Below the pieces are notes generated by a model, which searched no databases, was not told the origin of the DNA, and saw only the letters and a program-made list of their open reading frames with translations. Shown piece after piece: positions 1 to 8,733 of a DNA stretch of 64,000 bases. Position numbers and translations under genes: made by a program. Origin of the DNA: Paenibacillus_E allorhizoplanae (GTDB taxonomy: Bacteria; Bacillota; Bacilli; Paenibacillales; NBRC-103111); assembly GCF_927798215.1 (NCBI RefSeq), contig NZ_CAKMMW010000011.1, positions 124,001 to 188,000 on the forward strand, read 5' to 3'. Positions within the stretch are counted from its first letter, which is position 1. Every line of letters starts with the position of its first letter.

Positions 1-431
1 TCAACCTCTTGCTTAATCTCCGCATCGTCACTAAACTTCCGTTGCTTAATCTTCAGCAGAGCCAGCTTCTTCTCGTAGCGTCGTACTTCTTTCTGCATCT
101 GATCGTTCACATAGCCAAGTGCTAGAATCCGATGCTGCCCATCAAGAATGGATAACTTCGAGCCGTGTCGCAAGAGGAATTCCTTGGCTCCCTTGGAGAG
201 CTGGTTCACTTCGCGAAGCGATAAGGTTACAGGGCCGAAGAACACATGGTCCAATTCGCGTTCTTGCAAATAAGTCGAAATCTTCCTGCGCTGCATATTA
301 CTCAGCTTCCGTTGAACCATGGGATCGATCATCGTATAGTTCAGCAGGTCCTGAACGCGCAAAGCCACAGTCGCGAGACCGAACTTTTCGCAGAAAGGAT
401 GGATAGTCATTTTCAGGCGTAATCCTTCCAT
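1..431 (-). CDS. DGQHR-domain (DndB-like) protein, C-terminus cut by window edge
   Basis: Translating the minus strand from the ATG at 431 gives 143 residues, open to the window edge. The signature DGQHR lies in LSILDGQHRILALGYVND, followed by a charged, probably helical stretch rich in Lys, Arg and Glu. DGQHR proteins include DndB, the regulator of DNA phosphorothioation, and DpdB of the deazaguanine system; the fold resembles ParB/Srx nucleases. The start overlaps the stop of the upstream gene by one base (TAATG), so translation is probably coupled. The partner also has a DGQHR motif, so this is a paralogous pair. The exact role is unknown; a DNA-modification or defence link is inference, because no dndCDE genes are visible on this side. 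Confidence 0.8.
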   Translation of the reverse strand, partial: MEGLRLKMTIHPFCEKFGLATVALRVQDLLNYTMIDPMVQRKLSNMQRRKISTYLQERELDHVFFGPVTLSLREVNQLSKGAKEFLLRHGSKLSILDGQHRILALGYVNDQMQKEVRRYEKKLALLKIKQRKFSDDAEIKQEV

Positions 432-1597
432 TAGCTCACGTCCTCCTTATTCGCAAAACTAGCTTTATAGTCTTCTGCATCACTGATTAGGAATGCATTC
501 TGATCCTGATAAAAGCTCTTAATGTGGTTGTAAGCTTTCATGATACGTGTACGTCTTGGTAGACGATCCTTCTCTTCACCAGCATAAATACTGTTCCAGT
601 TGACATGTGGCAATATTTTCAAAGCATGCTCAAGTGCATAGCGATTAAAGCTGCCTGTTTTCGTCGCTTCTTCATGCATGAAGAGGGCTAATGCAATTTG
701 GATATTCTCAGACCACACGATTTCACCCTTGGTCGGTGATGGCAAATGTGTCAATAATCCGTTAAAGTAACCGCCTGCTAGCGAAATAAGCTCCTGTAAA
801 TCTTTATCCGCATACTGATAGTTGTTATTACGAGCAGCAGATTTCATTCGCCCTTCAAACAATCCCACTAGAATTTCAATCAACAAATGGTAGGAGAATA
901 AATACTCCGGCGATTTGCCACGCTCTGAGAACATATCGACAGTTAGCTTCTGCATCGCAGGCGCTTTCGCTGCTAACTCTGTAGCTGCCACATGATAGAA
1001 CCGGCGTTGATCACGAAGAACAGCCAAGTTGCCTCCAAGCTTACGAGGAAGCTTATTAATATCGGAGAATAATTGACGTTCCTGACGCGCATTAATGTCT
1101 AGATAGGTCATTGTTGAGATTGGGAACGCATATAAACGACGCAGCTTTTCCGTAATCTCATCCATTTTGTCATATTCACGACGATCTTTCGCTCGTGCCA
1201 TCTGACTTTGCAATGTTTCCATAATCCGTTGGAAAGCTGCCAAGCGATGCTGACCGTCAACGACATATAATTTCTCAATTGGCTGTAAGCGAAGGGCTTG
1301 GTGATCCTCATCGTAATGTCCTGCGCCTCTTGCTGAGAAAATGATGCCAGGGAAATAGATCGGCTGGCGATCTTCCAAATATAAATTCACATAGTCAATT
1401 AACTTTGAGAGGTTCCGCGGAATAATCGCACGTTGTACTTCTAAATCCACCTCAAAAATAGAAAATAGTTTGCTAATAGGTAATGTAGCAGCGATTGTCG
1501 CTTGACCGAACGTCTGTCCTAAAATTCCGGGAATCTCTACGTACGATGACGGCTTCTGTTCAGCTAACAGCTCCGATAGTGAAGAAATGGCATCCAT
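431..1597 (-). CDS. DGQHR-domain (DndB-like) protein
   Basis: This 388-residue protein carries VVDGQHRLAAFQ near residue 115, the hallmark of the DGQHR/DndB family. A second conserved patch follows (DINARQERQLFSDIN), typical of the ParB-like fold of these proteins. A GAAAGGGG ribosome binding site precedes the ATG at 1597. It lies upstream of, and overlaps by one base, a second DGQHR gene, so the two products are probably made together and may act as a heteromer. DndB regulates phosphorothioation in known systems, but no dnd partner genes are visible here, so the function is open. Family assignment is firm; role is inference. Confidence 0.8.
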   Translation of the reverse strand: MDAISSLSELLAEQKPSSYVEIPGILGQTFGQATIAATLPISKLFSIFEVDLEVQRAIIPRNLSKLIDYVNLYLEDRQPIYFPGIIFSARGAGHYDEDHQALRLQPIEKLYVVDGQHRLAAFQRIMETLQSQMARAKDRREYDKMDEITEKLRRLYAFPISTMTYLDINARQERQLFSDINKLPRKLGGNLAVLRDQRRFYHVAATELAAKAPAMQKLTVDMFSERGKSPEYLFSYHLLIEILVGLFEGRMKSAARNNNYQYADKDLQELISLAGGYFNGLLTHLPSPTKGEIVWSENIQIALALFMHEEATKTGSFNRYALEHALKILPHVNWNSIYAGEEKDRLPRRTRIMKAYNHIKSFYQDQNAFLISDAEDYKASFANKEDVS

Positions 1598-1685
1598 ATA
1601 CTTACCCCTTTCAACGTATAAATTTTCTCAATCTTATACCTAAATATGTCTCTCATTCTCCTATTTTTACCAAAATCTCTAACTT

Positions 1686-2861
1686 TCATTCTAAGGACCG
1701 AAGCCAATCTCCTATTCGCCTTGCTGCCTCAAGTAATCGAGCTTCTTCTTGCACTAAAGCAATACGGACAAATCCTTCTCCTTCAGCGCCAAATGCATCG
1801 CCAGGAATAACAACAACACCTGTCTGAAACAACATTTCCCGGGAAATTTGTCGAGACGTCCACCCCTTAGGGATTGGAGCCCAAATAAACATCGTTGCTT
1901 TTGGAGGTGAAATGATCCAACCCGCATCATTTAATGCCGAAATAAATGAATTTCGTCTTTTCTCATACATACTTGAGACAGAATGATCGCTTTCCATATC
2001 TTCTTCTAATGCTGCAATACCTGCTGCTTGTATAGCCCCAAATACCCCGTAATCAATATTCGATTTCAGCGTCTTCAGTGCCTTAACTGCATCTGCATGA
2101 CCGGTTAGAAATGCGATGCGACAACCTGCCATATTGAAGCTTTTCGATAAAGAATGGAATTCAATAGCAACCTCCTTAGCACCTTCAATCTCCAAAATGC
2201 TCATGGGCTTATAACCGTCAAAAGCCATTTCGGAATAGGCAAGATCATGTACTATAAGCAAATCGTGCTTCTTCGCATATGAAATCAAATACTCGAAGAA
2301 AGCACGATCTGCAACAGCAGACAACGGATTGCTTGGATAGTTTAGCAAGATGAATTTCGCCTTAGCAGCCACGTCATCTGGGATGTCCTCTAGTTGGGGT
2401 AAAAAATGATTCGCTGCACGCAGCGGTAGTAAATAGGGTTCAACCCCTGCCAAGACAAGGCTTGCCGAATATATAGGATAACCTGGATCAGGGACAATGG
2501 CCATATCCCCAGGATCACAGAGAGAAAGCGCTAAGTGAGCAAGCCCATCTTGTGAGCCCATTAAGGTTAAGATCTCTGTTTCAGCATCGAGTTGAACATC
2601 AAATCGATAGTCATACCATTTGGCTACCGCTTCGCGAAAGGCCAAACTTCCTTCGGATGTTGGGTAACCGTAATATGCAGGATTACGAACCGCCTCTGCC
2701 ATTGCTTCCAAAATGCGATCTGAGGGAGGCAGGTCAGGACTTCCTATACCTAAATCTATGACGTCTACCCCTTGGTTCATAACCTCTCTCTTCCATTCAG
2801 CTACTTCCGAAAAAATAGCCGAGCCTAGCTGCTGTAGCCGTCTGGATCCTTTAAATGTCAT
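1686..2861 (-). CDS. PLP-dependent aminotransferase, class I/II (DapL/AatA-like)
   Basis: A fold-type I aminotransferase of 391 residues. The PLP-binding lysine is in SLSKSFNMAGCR and the substrate/cofactor region in NYPSNPLSA; DLGIGSPDLPPSD near the N-terminus is typical of the aspartate/LL-diaminopimelate aminotransferase group. A longer reading starts at 2876 but has no ribosome binding site. The ATG at 2861 is preceded by TGAGGAAG at good spacing and is preferred. The gene is monocistronic or follows the S2P-like gene at 2893 on the same strand. The amino donor and acceptor cannot be decided from sequence alone; alanine, aspartate or LL-DAP are candidates. Confidence 0.8.
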   Translation of the reverse strand: MTFKGSRRLQQLGSAIFSEVAEWKREVMNQGVDVIDLGIGSPDLPPSDRILEAMAEAVRNPAYYGYPTSEGSLAFREAVAKWYDYRFDVQLDAETEILTLMGSQDGLAHLALSLCDPGDMAIVPDPGYPIYSASLVLAGVEPYLLPLRAANHFLPQLEDIPDDVAAKAKFILLNYPSNPLSAVADRAFFEYLISYAKKHDLLIVHDLAYSEMAFDGYKPMSILEIEGAKEVAIEFHSLSKSFNMAGCRIAFLTGHADAVKALKTLKSNIDYGVFGAIQAAGIAALEEDMESDHSVSSMYEKRRNSFISALNDAGWIISPPKATMFIWAPIPKGWTSRQISREMLFQTGVVVIPGDAFGAEGEGFVRIALVQEEARLLEAARRIGDWLRSLE

Positions 2862-2892
2862 AGATAGCTTCCTCATTATGTGAAATGTGATG

Positions 2893-3993
2893 TTAGGAAA
2901 TGATACCGACCTGATGAACGAGTCTTATCATATAGAGCAAAAATAAGATTAATACCAAATAAGAGATCCCAAACTTCCAGCGTGTCTTAACGGGTACGTC
3001 ATAATAGCTTTCTTGCATCCCTAGTGGGGAGTATTCTACTTGAACCTGGAGGCCAAGGTGCAAGCCATCCTCTTTATTCATGCGTTCTGCTTTTACTAAT
3101 TGCACTCGCTTAACAATCGCCTGCACAGGCAAATATGCGTGCCCTTCGAATCCAATCGCATGCCATGACATAATCAAAGTTTGTCGGCCAGCGCCCGGCC
3201 CTTGCAGTTCCGAATAGGTGATATAGTCCAAATCACGCGTATGGCTCTCACCTGGGATCATATAACCTTGCTGCAGCAAATGATTAGCTGGAAATTCGAA
3301 TCGTGTAGCGACAGTTACGCGTTCTTCTTTATGGCGATACCGCACATATTTCTTGTATAAATCCCATGCAAACATCGCCCAGATGATCAAGAAAATAATC
3401 TTACTCGAAAAATAACTATCGATATAGATAATGATGATGAGCCCGCCAACTAAGCCAACCAACCATAACCAGCGTGTTACGGCTGTTGAGATTCGTCCGC
3501 CGTCCAAGGGATGTATTGGCAGCAAGTTGATCAGATTCAGATAAAAAGCAGCGTAGGCAACGGAAACGATCACTGCTGAATCAAAATAAACACCTACACC
3601 AAAAGCGGCAACGCCTCCAAGAGTCCCCAGAACAGGACCTCCTATACCTATAAAGGCTTCCGTTGCTGCATCAGTTGGATTCTTTTTCATCGTGATCAAC
3701 GCACCGAGGAATGGGATAAAGACTGGCGCCGAGACGGGTAACCCCTTGATCTTCGCTGCAAGCACATGACCTAACTCATGGATGAGGATCATAAGTACCA
3801 GACCAATCGCAAACGGCAATGGCGCCAAGTAAGCGTAAGCCCAGATCGTGATAAACATTGAGATGACAGCGCCGCCAATTTTCCCAAACTTCAAAGCGGC
3901 AAGCAGCAGCTTGCCTTGTGATAAGAGGACAGCAATAAATCCGCCAATGGCTAGTGGTGACTTCTTGCGTGTTGGTTTCTGGTCGTCTCCCAC
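2893..3993 (-). CDS. site-2 protease (M50)-like membrane protein
   Basis: Integral membrane metalloprotease of the M50/site-2 protease family. The zinc-binding HELGH sits in a hydrophobic segment (LMILIHELGHVLAAK), and the third ligand region reads LLPIHPLDGGR. Several hydrophobic segments flank these, with a soluble C-terminal part and a final membrane segment. The GTG at 3993 is preferred because GGTGAT lies six bases before it, overlapping the stop of the upstream gene. ATGs at 4020 and 4032 are alternatives that would overlap that gene by 20-32 bases. Substrate unknown; there is no PDZ domain and no sigma-factor gene beside it. Confidence 0.8.
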   Translation of the reverse strand: MGDDQKPTRKKSPLAIGGFIAVLLSQGKLLLAALKFGKIGGAVISMFITIWAYAYLAPLPFAIGLVLMILIHELGHVLAAKIKGLPVSAPVFIPFLGALITMKKNPTDAATEAFIGIGGPVLGTLGGVAAFGVGVYFDSAVIVSVAYAAFYLNLINLLPIHPLDGGRISTAVTRWLWLVGLVGGLIIIIYIDSYFSSKIIFLIIWAMFAWDLYKKYVRYRHKEERVTVATRFEFPANHLLQQGYMIPGESHTRDLDYITYSELQGPGAGRQTLIMSWHAIGFEGHAYLPVQAIVKRVQLVKAERMNKEDGLHLGLQVQVEYSPLGMQESYYDVPVKTRWKFGISYLVLILFLLYMIRLVHQVGIIS

Positions 3994-4000
3994 GTCTCTA

Positions 4001-4366
4001 TCACCCTTTCGCCCAAACATCCTCAAACACATCTTCTTTGAAGCCTACGGTCACTTTATGTCCATCCGTTACAATAGGTCGCTTAATTAATCGCCCATTC
4101 GAGGCTAGCAAATCAAGCATTTGTTCTTGTGACATACCTGGCAGTTTGTCTTTCAAATTCATCTCTTTGTAGACATCCCCTGATGTATTAAAAAACTTCT
4201 TAATCTCAAAACCACTGAGCTGAAGCAAATCCGCTAGTTCCTTCGCAGAAGGCGGCGTTTCAAATAAAGCGACCTGATCTGTAATCTCAATTTCATGTGC
4301 TTTCAGCCACTTTACAGTACTCCTGCACGTCCCACATTTATCGTAACCATACACTTTAACTCCCAC
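4001..4366 (-). CDS. ArsC/Spx-family thioredoxin-fold protein
   Basis: A 121-residue protein with the thioredoxin-like ArsC fold. The N-terminal redox motif is CGTC in YGYDKCGTCRSTVKWL, and the conserved C-terminal GRLIKRPIV matches the ArsC/Spx/YffB family. It starts with GTG behind AAAGGAG. Members include arsenate reductases, the transcription regulators Spx and MgsR, and uncharacterised reductases such as B. subtilis YusI, which this most resembles in size. No ars genes are nearby, so an arsenate role is unlikely. It overlaps or abuts the S2P-like gene and probably shares its transcript. Confidence 0.75.
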   Translation of the reverse strand: MGVKVYGYDKCGTCRSTVKWLKAHEIEITDQVALFETPPSAKELADLLQLSGFEIKKFFNTSGDVYKEMNLKDKLPGMSQEQMLDLLASNGRLIKRPIVTDGHKVTVGFKEDVFEDVWAKG

Positions 4367-4452
4367 GTTGTAATAACTCCTTTATGCCGTATGATGATCA
4401 AATAGAACTACTTAAAATTTTGGGCTAATTGCCAAGGAAAGTCAAGTAATTG

Positions 4453-4484
4453 CAAAGAAAAACCATCCAGAAATTGGCATGGTT
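4453..4484 (-). terminator. intrinsic terminator of the cobalamin operon
   Basis: On the minus strand a stem of AACCAT/ATGGTT, extended by two C-G pairs after a one-base bulge, is followed by a T-rich tract. It lies 10 bases past the stop of the rluA-like gene and is the first convincing terminator in the long B12 unit. Confidence 0.7.
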
Positions 4485-4493
4485 CTCGATTTT

Positions 4494-5435
4494 TTACCTT
4501 TTATCGGCTAACCACTGCTCTAGATCGGATAAATCAGCAGGTAATGGCGCATTAAATTCGGTCCATTCCCTTGTACCTGGGTGCACAAAGCCTAGTTTAA
4601 ATGCATGCAGCGCCTGACGATGTAGCCGTTCGGTGGCTTCAAGTTCAGCTGCTTCTTCTTCGTATTGTTCTAGTAGGTACATCTTATCCCCCAACAGCGG
4701 ATGGCCCAGATGGCGCATATGCACACGAATTTGATGCGTACGTCCCGTTTCCAGCCAAATCCGAACGAGCGCAGCTTTCTCGAATTGTTTTACGACCTCA
4801 TAATGCGTTACAGCAGCATAACCATCTGGGCGAACGATGCGTACATGAGGCTGCTCGGGATCACGATCAATCGGCTCATTGATTGTCCCTGAAGGTGAAG
4901 CTACCGTGCCCCAAACAAAGGCGAGGTACTCTTTTTTCACGAGATGTTGAATCATTTGCTCGGAAATCTGCTGATGGACATACGGTGTTTTAGCAATGGC
5001 TAGGACACCCGAAGTTTCTTGATCCAATCGATGCACCGGGCGGAAACGACACGTAATCCCTGCTTGCTGCCAATGGAAAACAACGCCATTCGCAATTGTA
5101 TTCACGTAATGACCATGCGTTGGATGGACAATGATACCCGCATCTTTAGCTAAGATGAGCAGATGCTCATCTTCATGTAGAATATGCAGCGGAAGTTCTT
5201 GAGGCAGAATATCCTCGGATTGTTCTTCTTCCATCCGAATTTCTACACGGTCGCCAGCCTTCACTTTGATATTGATGTACTGCCTTTCCCCGTTAACCGT
5301 AATCCCTTGCTCGGTAAGTTTGATGCGGGATAACAATTTTCGTGAGACCATCAATCTTTTTTGGAGCACTGTTTTGAGGATGAAACCTTCTTCCTCTGGC
5401 GGGACAAGGTATACTAATGGTTCATAGTAGCTCAT
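4494..5435 (-). CDS. RluA-family pseudouridine synthase
   Basis: A 313-residue RNA pseudouridine synthase. The catalytic motif is HRLDQETSG near residue 135, where Asp attacks uridine, and GRTHQIRVHM is the second family motif. The N-terminal 80 residues resemble an S4 RNA-binding domain (SRKLLSRIKLTEQGITVNG). The start codon overlaps the stop of the upstream adenosyltransferase gene as ATGA, and no clear ribosome binding site is seen, so translation looks coupled. It is the last gene of the B12 unit, before the terminator at 4453. Which rRNA or tRNA uridine it modifies (RluD-, RluC- or YlyB-like) cannot be told. Confidence 0.88.
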   Translation of the reverse strand: MSYYEPLVYLVPPEEEGFILKTVLQKRLMVSRKLLSRIKLTEQGITVNGERQYINIKVKAGDRVEIRMEEEQSEDILPQELPLHILHEDEHLLILAKDAGIIVHPTHGHYVNTIANGVVFHWQQAGITCRFRPVHRLDQETSGVLAIAKTPYVHQQISEQMIQHLVKKEYLAFVWGTVASPSGTINEPIDRDPEQPHVRIVRPDGYAAVTHYEVVKQFEKAALVRIWLETGRTHQIRVHMRHLGHPLLGDKMYLLEQYEEEAAELEATERLHRQALHAFKLGFVHPGTREWTEFNAPLPADLSDLEQWLADKR

Positions 5436-6001
5436 GATTTACGTTTAAACACCTCAGCACTGCGTATATATTCCACATCTGCAATCCCCTCACGGAAGTT
5501 CGCTGTGCGAGCAATCGTGAAGAAAAAGTCCGACAACCGGTTCAAATATCGGCGCACCTCGGGATTGATCTCCTGTGTGCGGGCTAGTGTTACGACAAGC
5601 CGTTCGGCTCTACGGCAAACTGTACGACAAACATGTAACGTTGATGACACAGTCCCGCCTCCAGGCAAAATAAAGCGAGTGATATCTGGCGTCTCAGCAT
5701 CATATTTATCAATCCAAGCTTCTAATGCATCTACCATATCTGCCGTTACTTTATAAGGACGTAAATCCTGCTTTAGCAGTGCAAGATCTGAACCGCAATC
5801 AAACAGCTCATGCTGCACTTGCAGCAAATCTGGCAATAAATCGGGGTATTTCTGTGGATCCATGAAGCTCATCGCTTGACCTAGAAAGCTATTCAGCTCA
5901 TCCGTCGTTCCATAGGCCTCGACACGATCATCATCTTTGTCCACACGACCACCAATCACACCAGTTTGACCAGCATCTCCCGTACGCGTATATATTTTCA
6001 T
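5432..6001 (-). CDS. cob(I)alamin/cobyrinic acid adenosyltransferase, PduO type
   Basis: ATP:corrinoid adenosyltransferase of the PduO family, 189 residues. The N-terminus has TRTGDAGQTGV, the ATP-binding motif, and YGTTDELNS follows; the C-terminal RYLNRLSDFFFTIAR is also diagnostic. It attaches the 5'-deoxyadenosyl group to Co(I) corrinoids, making adenosylcobalamin or adenosylcobyrinic a,c-diamide. The ATG follows GGAGGGG at nine bases, one base after the cobQ stop, within the riboswitch-controlled operon. It overlaps the next gene by four bases. Confidence 0.93.
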   Translation of the reverse strand: MKIYTRTGDAGQTGVIGGRVDKDDDRVEAYGTTDELNSFLGQAMSFMDPQKYPDLLPDLLQVQHELFDCGSDLALLKQDLRPYKVTADMVDALEAWIDKYDAETPDITRFILPGGGTVSSTLHVCRTVCRRAERLVVTLARTQEINPEVRRYLNRLSDFFFTIARTANFREGIADVEYIRSAEVFKRKS

Positions 6002-6002
6002 C

Positions 6003-7595
6003 TTAGAACCCCTCCCGTTTCGTAGGATGTGTTACATCCATCATCTCATAAACTCGCTTCATATCCAAGTGAGCTCGTACATGGTCAGCCAATCGATCGA
6101 ACGCAGCTTCCCGGCGCTCCTTATAACGTAGTCCTTCTAAGATTGGGGATAAACCCTTATGTAATCGAATCTGGTTCAACCAAGCTCTGCGGAAGTCATC
6201 ATTGTGCAAAATACCATGGATATAGGTTCCCCACACACGGCCATCTAGCGAGACGGCTCCGTCAGGATGCAGGGAAGTTGCAAGAGGTTCCTCTAAATCC
6301 GTGCTTAATTGAGGAGCTATTTGAAAAGGAGGTACGATTTCTTGCGCATATTGCGTCCTACCCATGTGAATTTCATAGCCGTTGATCACAAAATTCGATG
6401 CGAAAAGCGTGCTGACACCTTGTACCCTTACCGTTCGTTTATCCGGTGTGAACACCGTTTCTGTCGGAAGCAGCCCTAAGCCTTCAAGCCTAGCATGCTC
6501 CGATTCGTACCTGCCAGGATCCGAGAGTGTGACACCCAGCATTTGATAACCTGCACAAATACCAACGATCCAACCTTTGTCCTCATGAGCAAAAGAAACT
6601 AATCGCGCAGCCAGACCTGACTCCTTCAGATAGCGCAAGTCTTCCATCGTATTCTTACTTCCTGGAAGTATGACGACGTCCGGCTCTCCCCATTCAGCTA
6701 AGGAATCAATATATCTGAAATGAATGTCGGATTCTTCTTGCAGCGGATCAAAATCTGTGAAGTTCGAAAGACGAGGCAAACGAATGACTGCAACGTCCAA
6801 CTGATCTGATTTTTTTCCTTGTTGGTTCGTAGACCTTCTGCTTAGCGTACGTTTGGAATCGAGTGATGCTGAGTCCTCGTCCTCAATACCAAGCTGCTGC
6901 AAATAAGGAATAACGCCGAGCACTGGCTTCCCTGTGCGCTCTTCCAGCCAATCCAAACCAGGCTTCAGCAAGCTGACATCCCCGCGAAATTTATTAATAA
7001 TAAAACCTTTCACCCGGTCTCGTTCCTCTGGGGTCAAGATTTCAAGTGTACCCACAATCGAAGCAAAAACCCCACCACGATCAATATCAGCAACCAGCAG
7101 TACCGGTGAATCTGCCCAACCGGCTAGACGCATATTGACGATGTCACGATCTTTCAAATTGACTTCCGCCGGACTTCCTGCTCCTTCTAGAACGACAATG
7201 TCATGTTCGCTGCGCAAGCGTTCTAAAGCATCTTTCACGATCGCTTCCGCTTTTGGCAAATAGGACTCTCTATACGCCCTTGCATCCAAATCTGCATAAG
7301 GCTTCCCATGAACAACAACTTGAGCTACCATGTCTTGCTTTGGTTTGAGCAGAATCGGGTTCATATCTGTCGTAGCGACAATTCGGCAAGCATCTGCTTG
7401 TACACCTTGCGCCCTGCCTATTTCTTTGCCATCGAATGTGATGTAAGAGTTGAGGGACATATTTTGCGATTTAAAAGGCGCTGTCTGCCAGCCATCCTGC
7501 ACGAAAATACGGCATAAGGCCGCCGTAAGAATACTTTTGCCAACATCAGAAGCTGTGCCTTGAATCATGAGAACTGCTGACTTTGATTCACGCAT
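6003..7595 (-). CDS. cobQ: cobyric acid synthase CobQ/CbiP
   Basis: Glutamine-dependent cobyric acid synthase (530 residues) that amidates four carboxylates of adenosylcobyrinic a,c-diamide. The N-terminal dethiobiotin-synthetase-like ATPase domain has GTASDVGKS; the C-terminal class I glutamine amidotransferase domain has the nucleophile region GICAGYQMLG and a downstream His in YIHGILHND. The ATG at 7595 is preferred to the GTG at 7610 because GGAGG lies eight bases before it. It overlaps the cobD stop by a few bases. An in-frame linker of basic and polar residues near residue 270 looks like an unstructured loop. Confidence 0.95.
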   Translation of the reverse strand: MRESKSAVLMIQGTASDVGKSILTAALCRIFVQDGWQTAPFKSQNMSLNSYITFDGKEIGRAQGVQADACRIVATTDMNPILLKPKQDMVAQVVVHGKPYADLDARAYRESYLPKAEAIVKDALERLRSEHDIVVLEGAGSPAEVNLKDRDIVNMRLAGWADSPVLLVADIDRGGVFASIVGTLEILTPEERDRVKGFIINKFRGDVSLLKPGLDWLEERTGKPVLGVIPYLQQLGIEDEDSASLDSKRTLSRRSTNQQGKKSDQLDVAVIRLPRLSNFTDFDPLQEESDIHFRYIDSLAEWGEPDVVILPGSKNTMEDLRYLKESGLAARLVSFAHEDKGWIVGICAGYQMLGVTLSDPGRYESEHARLEGLGLLPTETVFTPDKRTVRVQGVSTLFASNFVINGYEIHMGRTQYAQEIVPPFQIAPQLSTDLEEPLATSLHPDGAVSLDGRVWGTYIHGILHNDDFRRAWLNQIRLHKGLSPILEGLRYKERREAAFDRLADHVRAHLDMKRVYEMMDVTHPTKREGF

Positions 7596-8694
7596 GGCCT
7601 GTACCTCCACTCCTTGTTAAATCATTCATCATCCTGCTTAAGGCTTGTAGTAAACGCTCATTATCCTCACGAAGACGAATGGCTACGCGACAATAACGTT
7701 CATTCAACCCTTCGAATAACGAAGCATCCCGAATCAGAATCCCTTGGCGACCCATAACCTGTTGAGCCTGTTTTATGCTAATCCCACTCGACACAGAAAA
7801 TGAGAACAACAAGAAATTCACATCACTTGGCACTACTTCCAAGCCGATATGGCGCATCTGCTCGATAAGCCAAGGCTTCTCAACGCCCAGCCACTCCCTT
7901 GTGGACTGTTCGAACGCTTCATCTCCTAGCACCGCAACCCCCATCTGCTGCGCGAGATAATTCACACTCCATTGTACCTGCTGCTGTCGCAATTGCTGGA
8001 TAAGATCAGGGTGAGCTACCATATAACCTAAACGAATGCCTGGGATTGAATAAAATTTCGTCATTGAACGAATCACAATCAGGTCTTGGCTTGTTGAGGC
8101 AAGTTTCAGCAGCGAATGTTCAGACTCCTGTGGAACAAAATCCATAAAAGCCTCATCGAGCACAAGCTTGCGCCCACTCTGAAGCAGATTGCTTAGTACG
8201 CTGCGAGGAATTAGTTTACCAGTCGGATTATTGGGATGCCCGAGGAAAAACAAGTCAACTATTGGCAGCGCTGCTTCGACATCCTGCCATTGGAGTTCGA
8301 ATTGATGCTCAGGGAGTAAGGGGATATTCGTTAGCCTGCCACCCGTTTTGTGAACCGCTTCCTCATACTCGCTAAAAGATGGCCTAGCAAGCCCCGTCAT
8401 GCTTGGATTCACTACACGGATGATCAAATCGATCAGCTCTGCGGCACCGTTTCCAACCAAAATACTCTCCGGATCTATCTCATATTTCTGAGCTAGCTTT
8501 CGGCGAAGCTCACGTACCGCAGGATCTGGATATTTGACGATATCGCGCCAGCTCGCTGATAGAATCTCCTTGACCACCTCAGGAGGCCCAAGAGGGTTCA
8601 TATTCGAACTGTAATCCAGAAACTGTTCTTTAGGCAGATTAAAAGCTTCCTCCGCTGTCCACAGATCACCTCCATGTCCATAACGCTCTAACAT
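7588..8694 (-). CDS. cobD: threonine-phosphate decarboxylase CobD
   Basis: PLP enzyme related to histidinol-phosphate aminotransferase, 368 residues, that decarboxylates L-threonine phosphate to aminopropanol phosphate, the linker of the nucleotide loop. YGHGGD at the N-terminus and DYSSNMNPLGPP are typical of CobD; the PLP lysine is in SMTKFYSIPGIRLGY and the HPNNPTG motif is present. HisC itself is less likely because of these features and the position among cob genes. The ATG at 8694 follows AAAGGAG at eight bases; an upstream GTG at 8712 lacks a site. Confidence 0.9.
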   Translation of the reverse strand: MLERYGHGGDLWTAEEAFNLPKEQFLDYSSNMNPLGPPEVVKEILSASWRDIVKYPDPAVRELRRKLAQKYEIDPESILVGNGAAELIDLIIRVVNPSMTGLARPSFSEYEEAVHKTGGRLTNIPLLPEHQFELQWQDVEAALPIVDLFFLGHPNNPTGKLIPRSVLSNLLQSGRKLVLDEAFMDFVPQESEHSLLKLASTSQDLIVIRSMTKFYSIPGIRLGYMVAHPDLIQQLRQQQVQWSVNYLAQQMGVAVLGDEAFEQSTREWLGVEKPWLIEQMRHIGLEVVPSDVNFLLFSFSVSSGISIKQAQQVMGRQGILIRDASLFEGLNERYCRVAIRLREDNERLLQALSRMMNDLTRSGGTGHA

Positions 8695-8733
8695 AATGGT
8701 CACTCCTTTCACGAAAAGATGACAGATCCTGTT

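Noticed and set aside
119..406. 95-codon plus-strand ORF at the left edge
   Set aside because: Opposite the DGQHR gene, which has the family motif and a coupled start.
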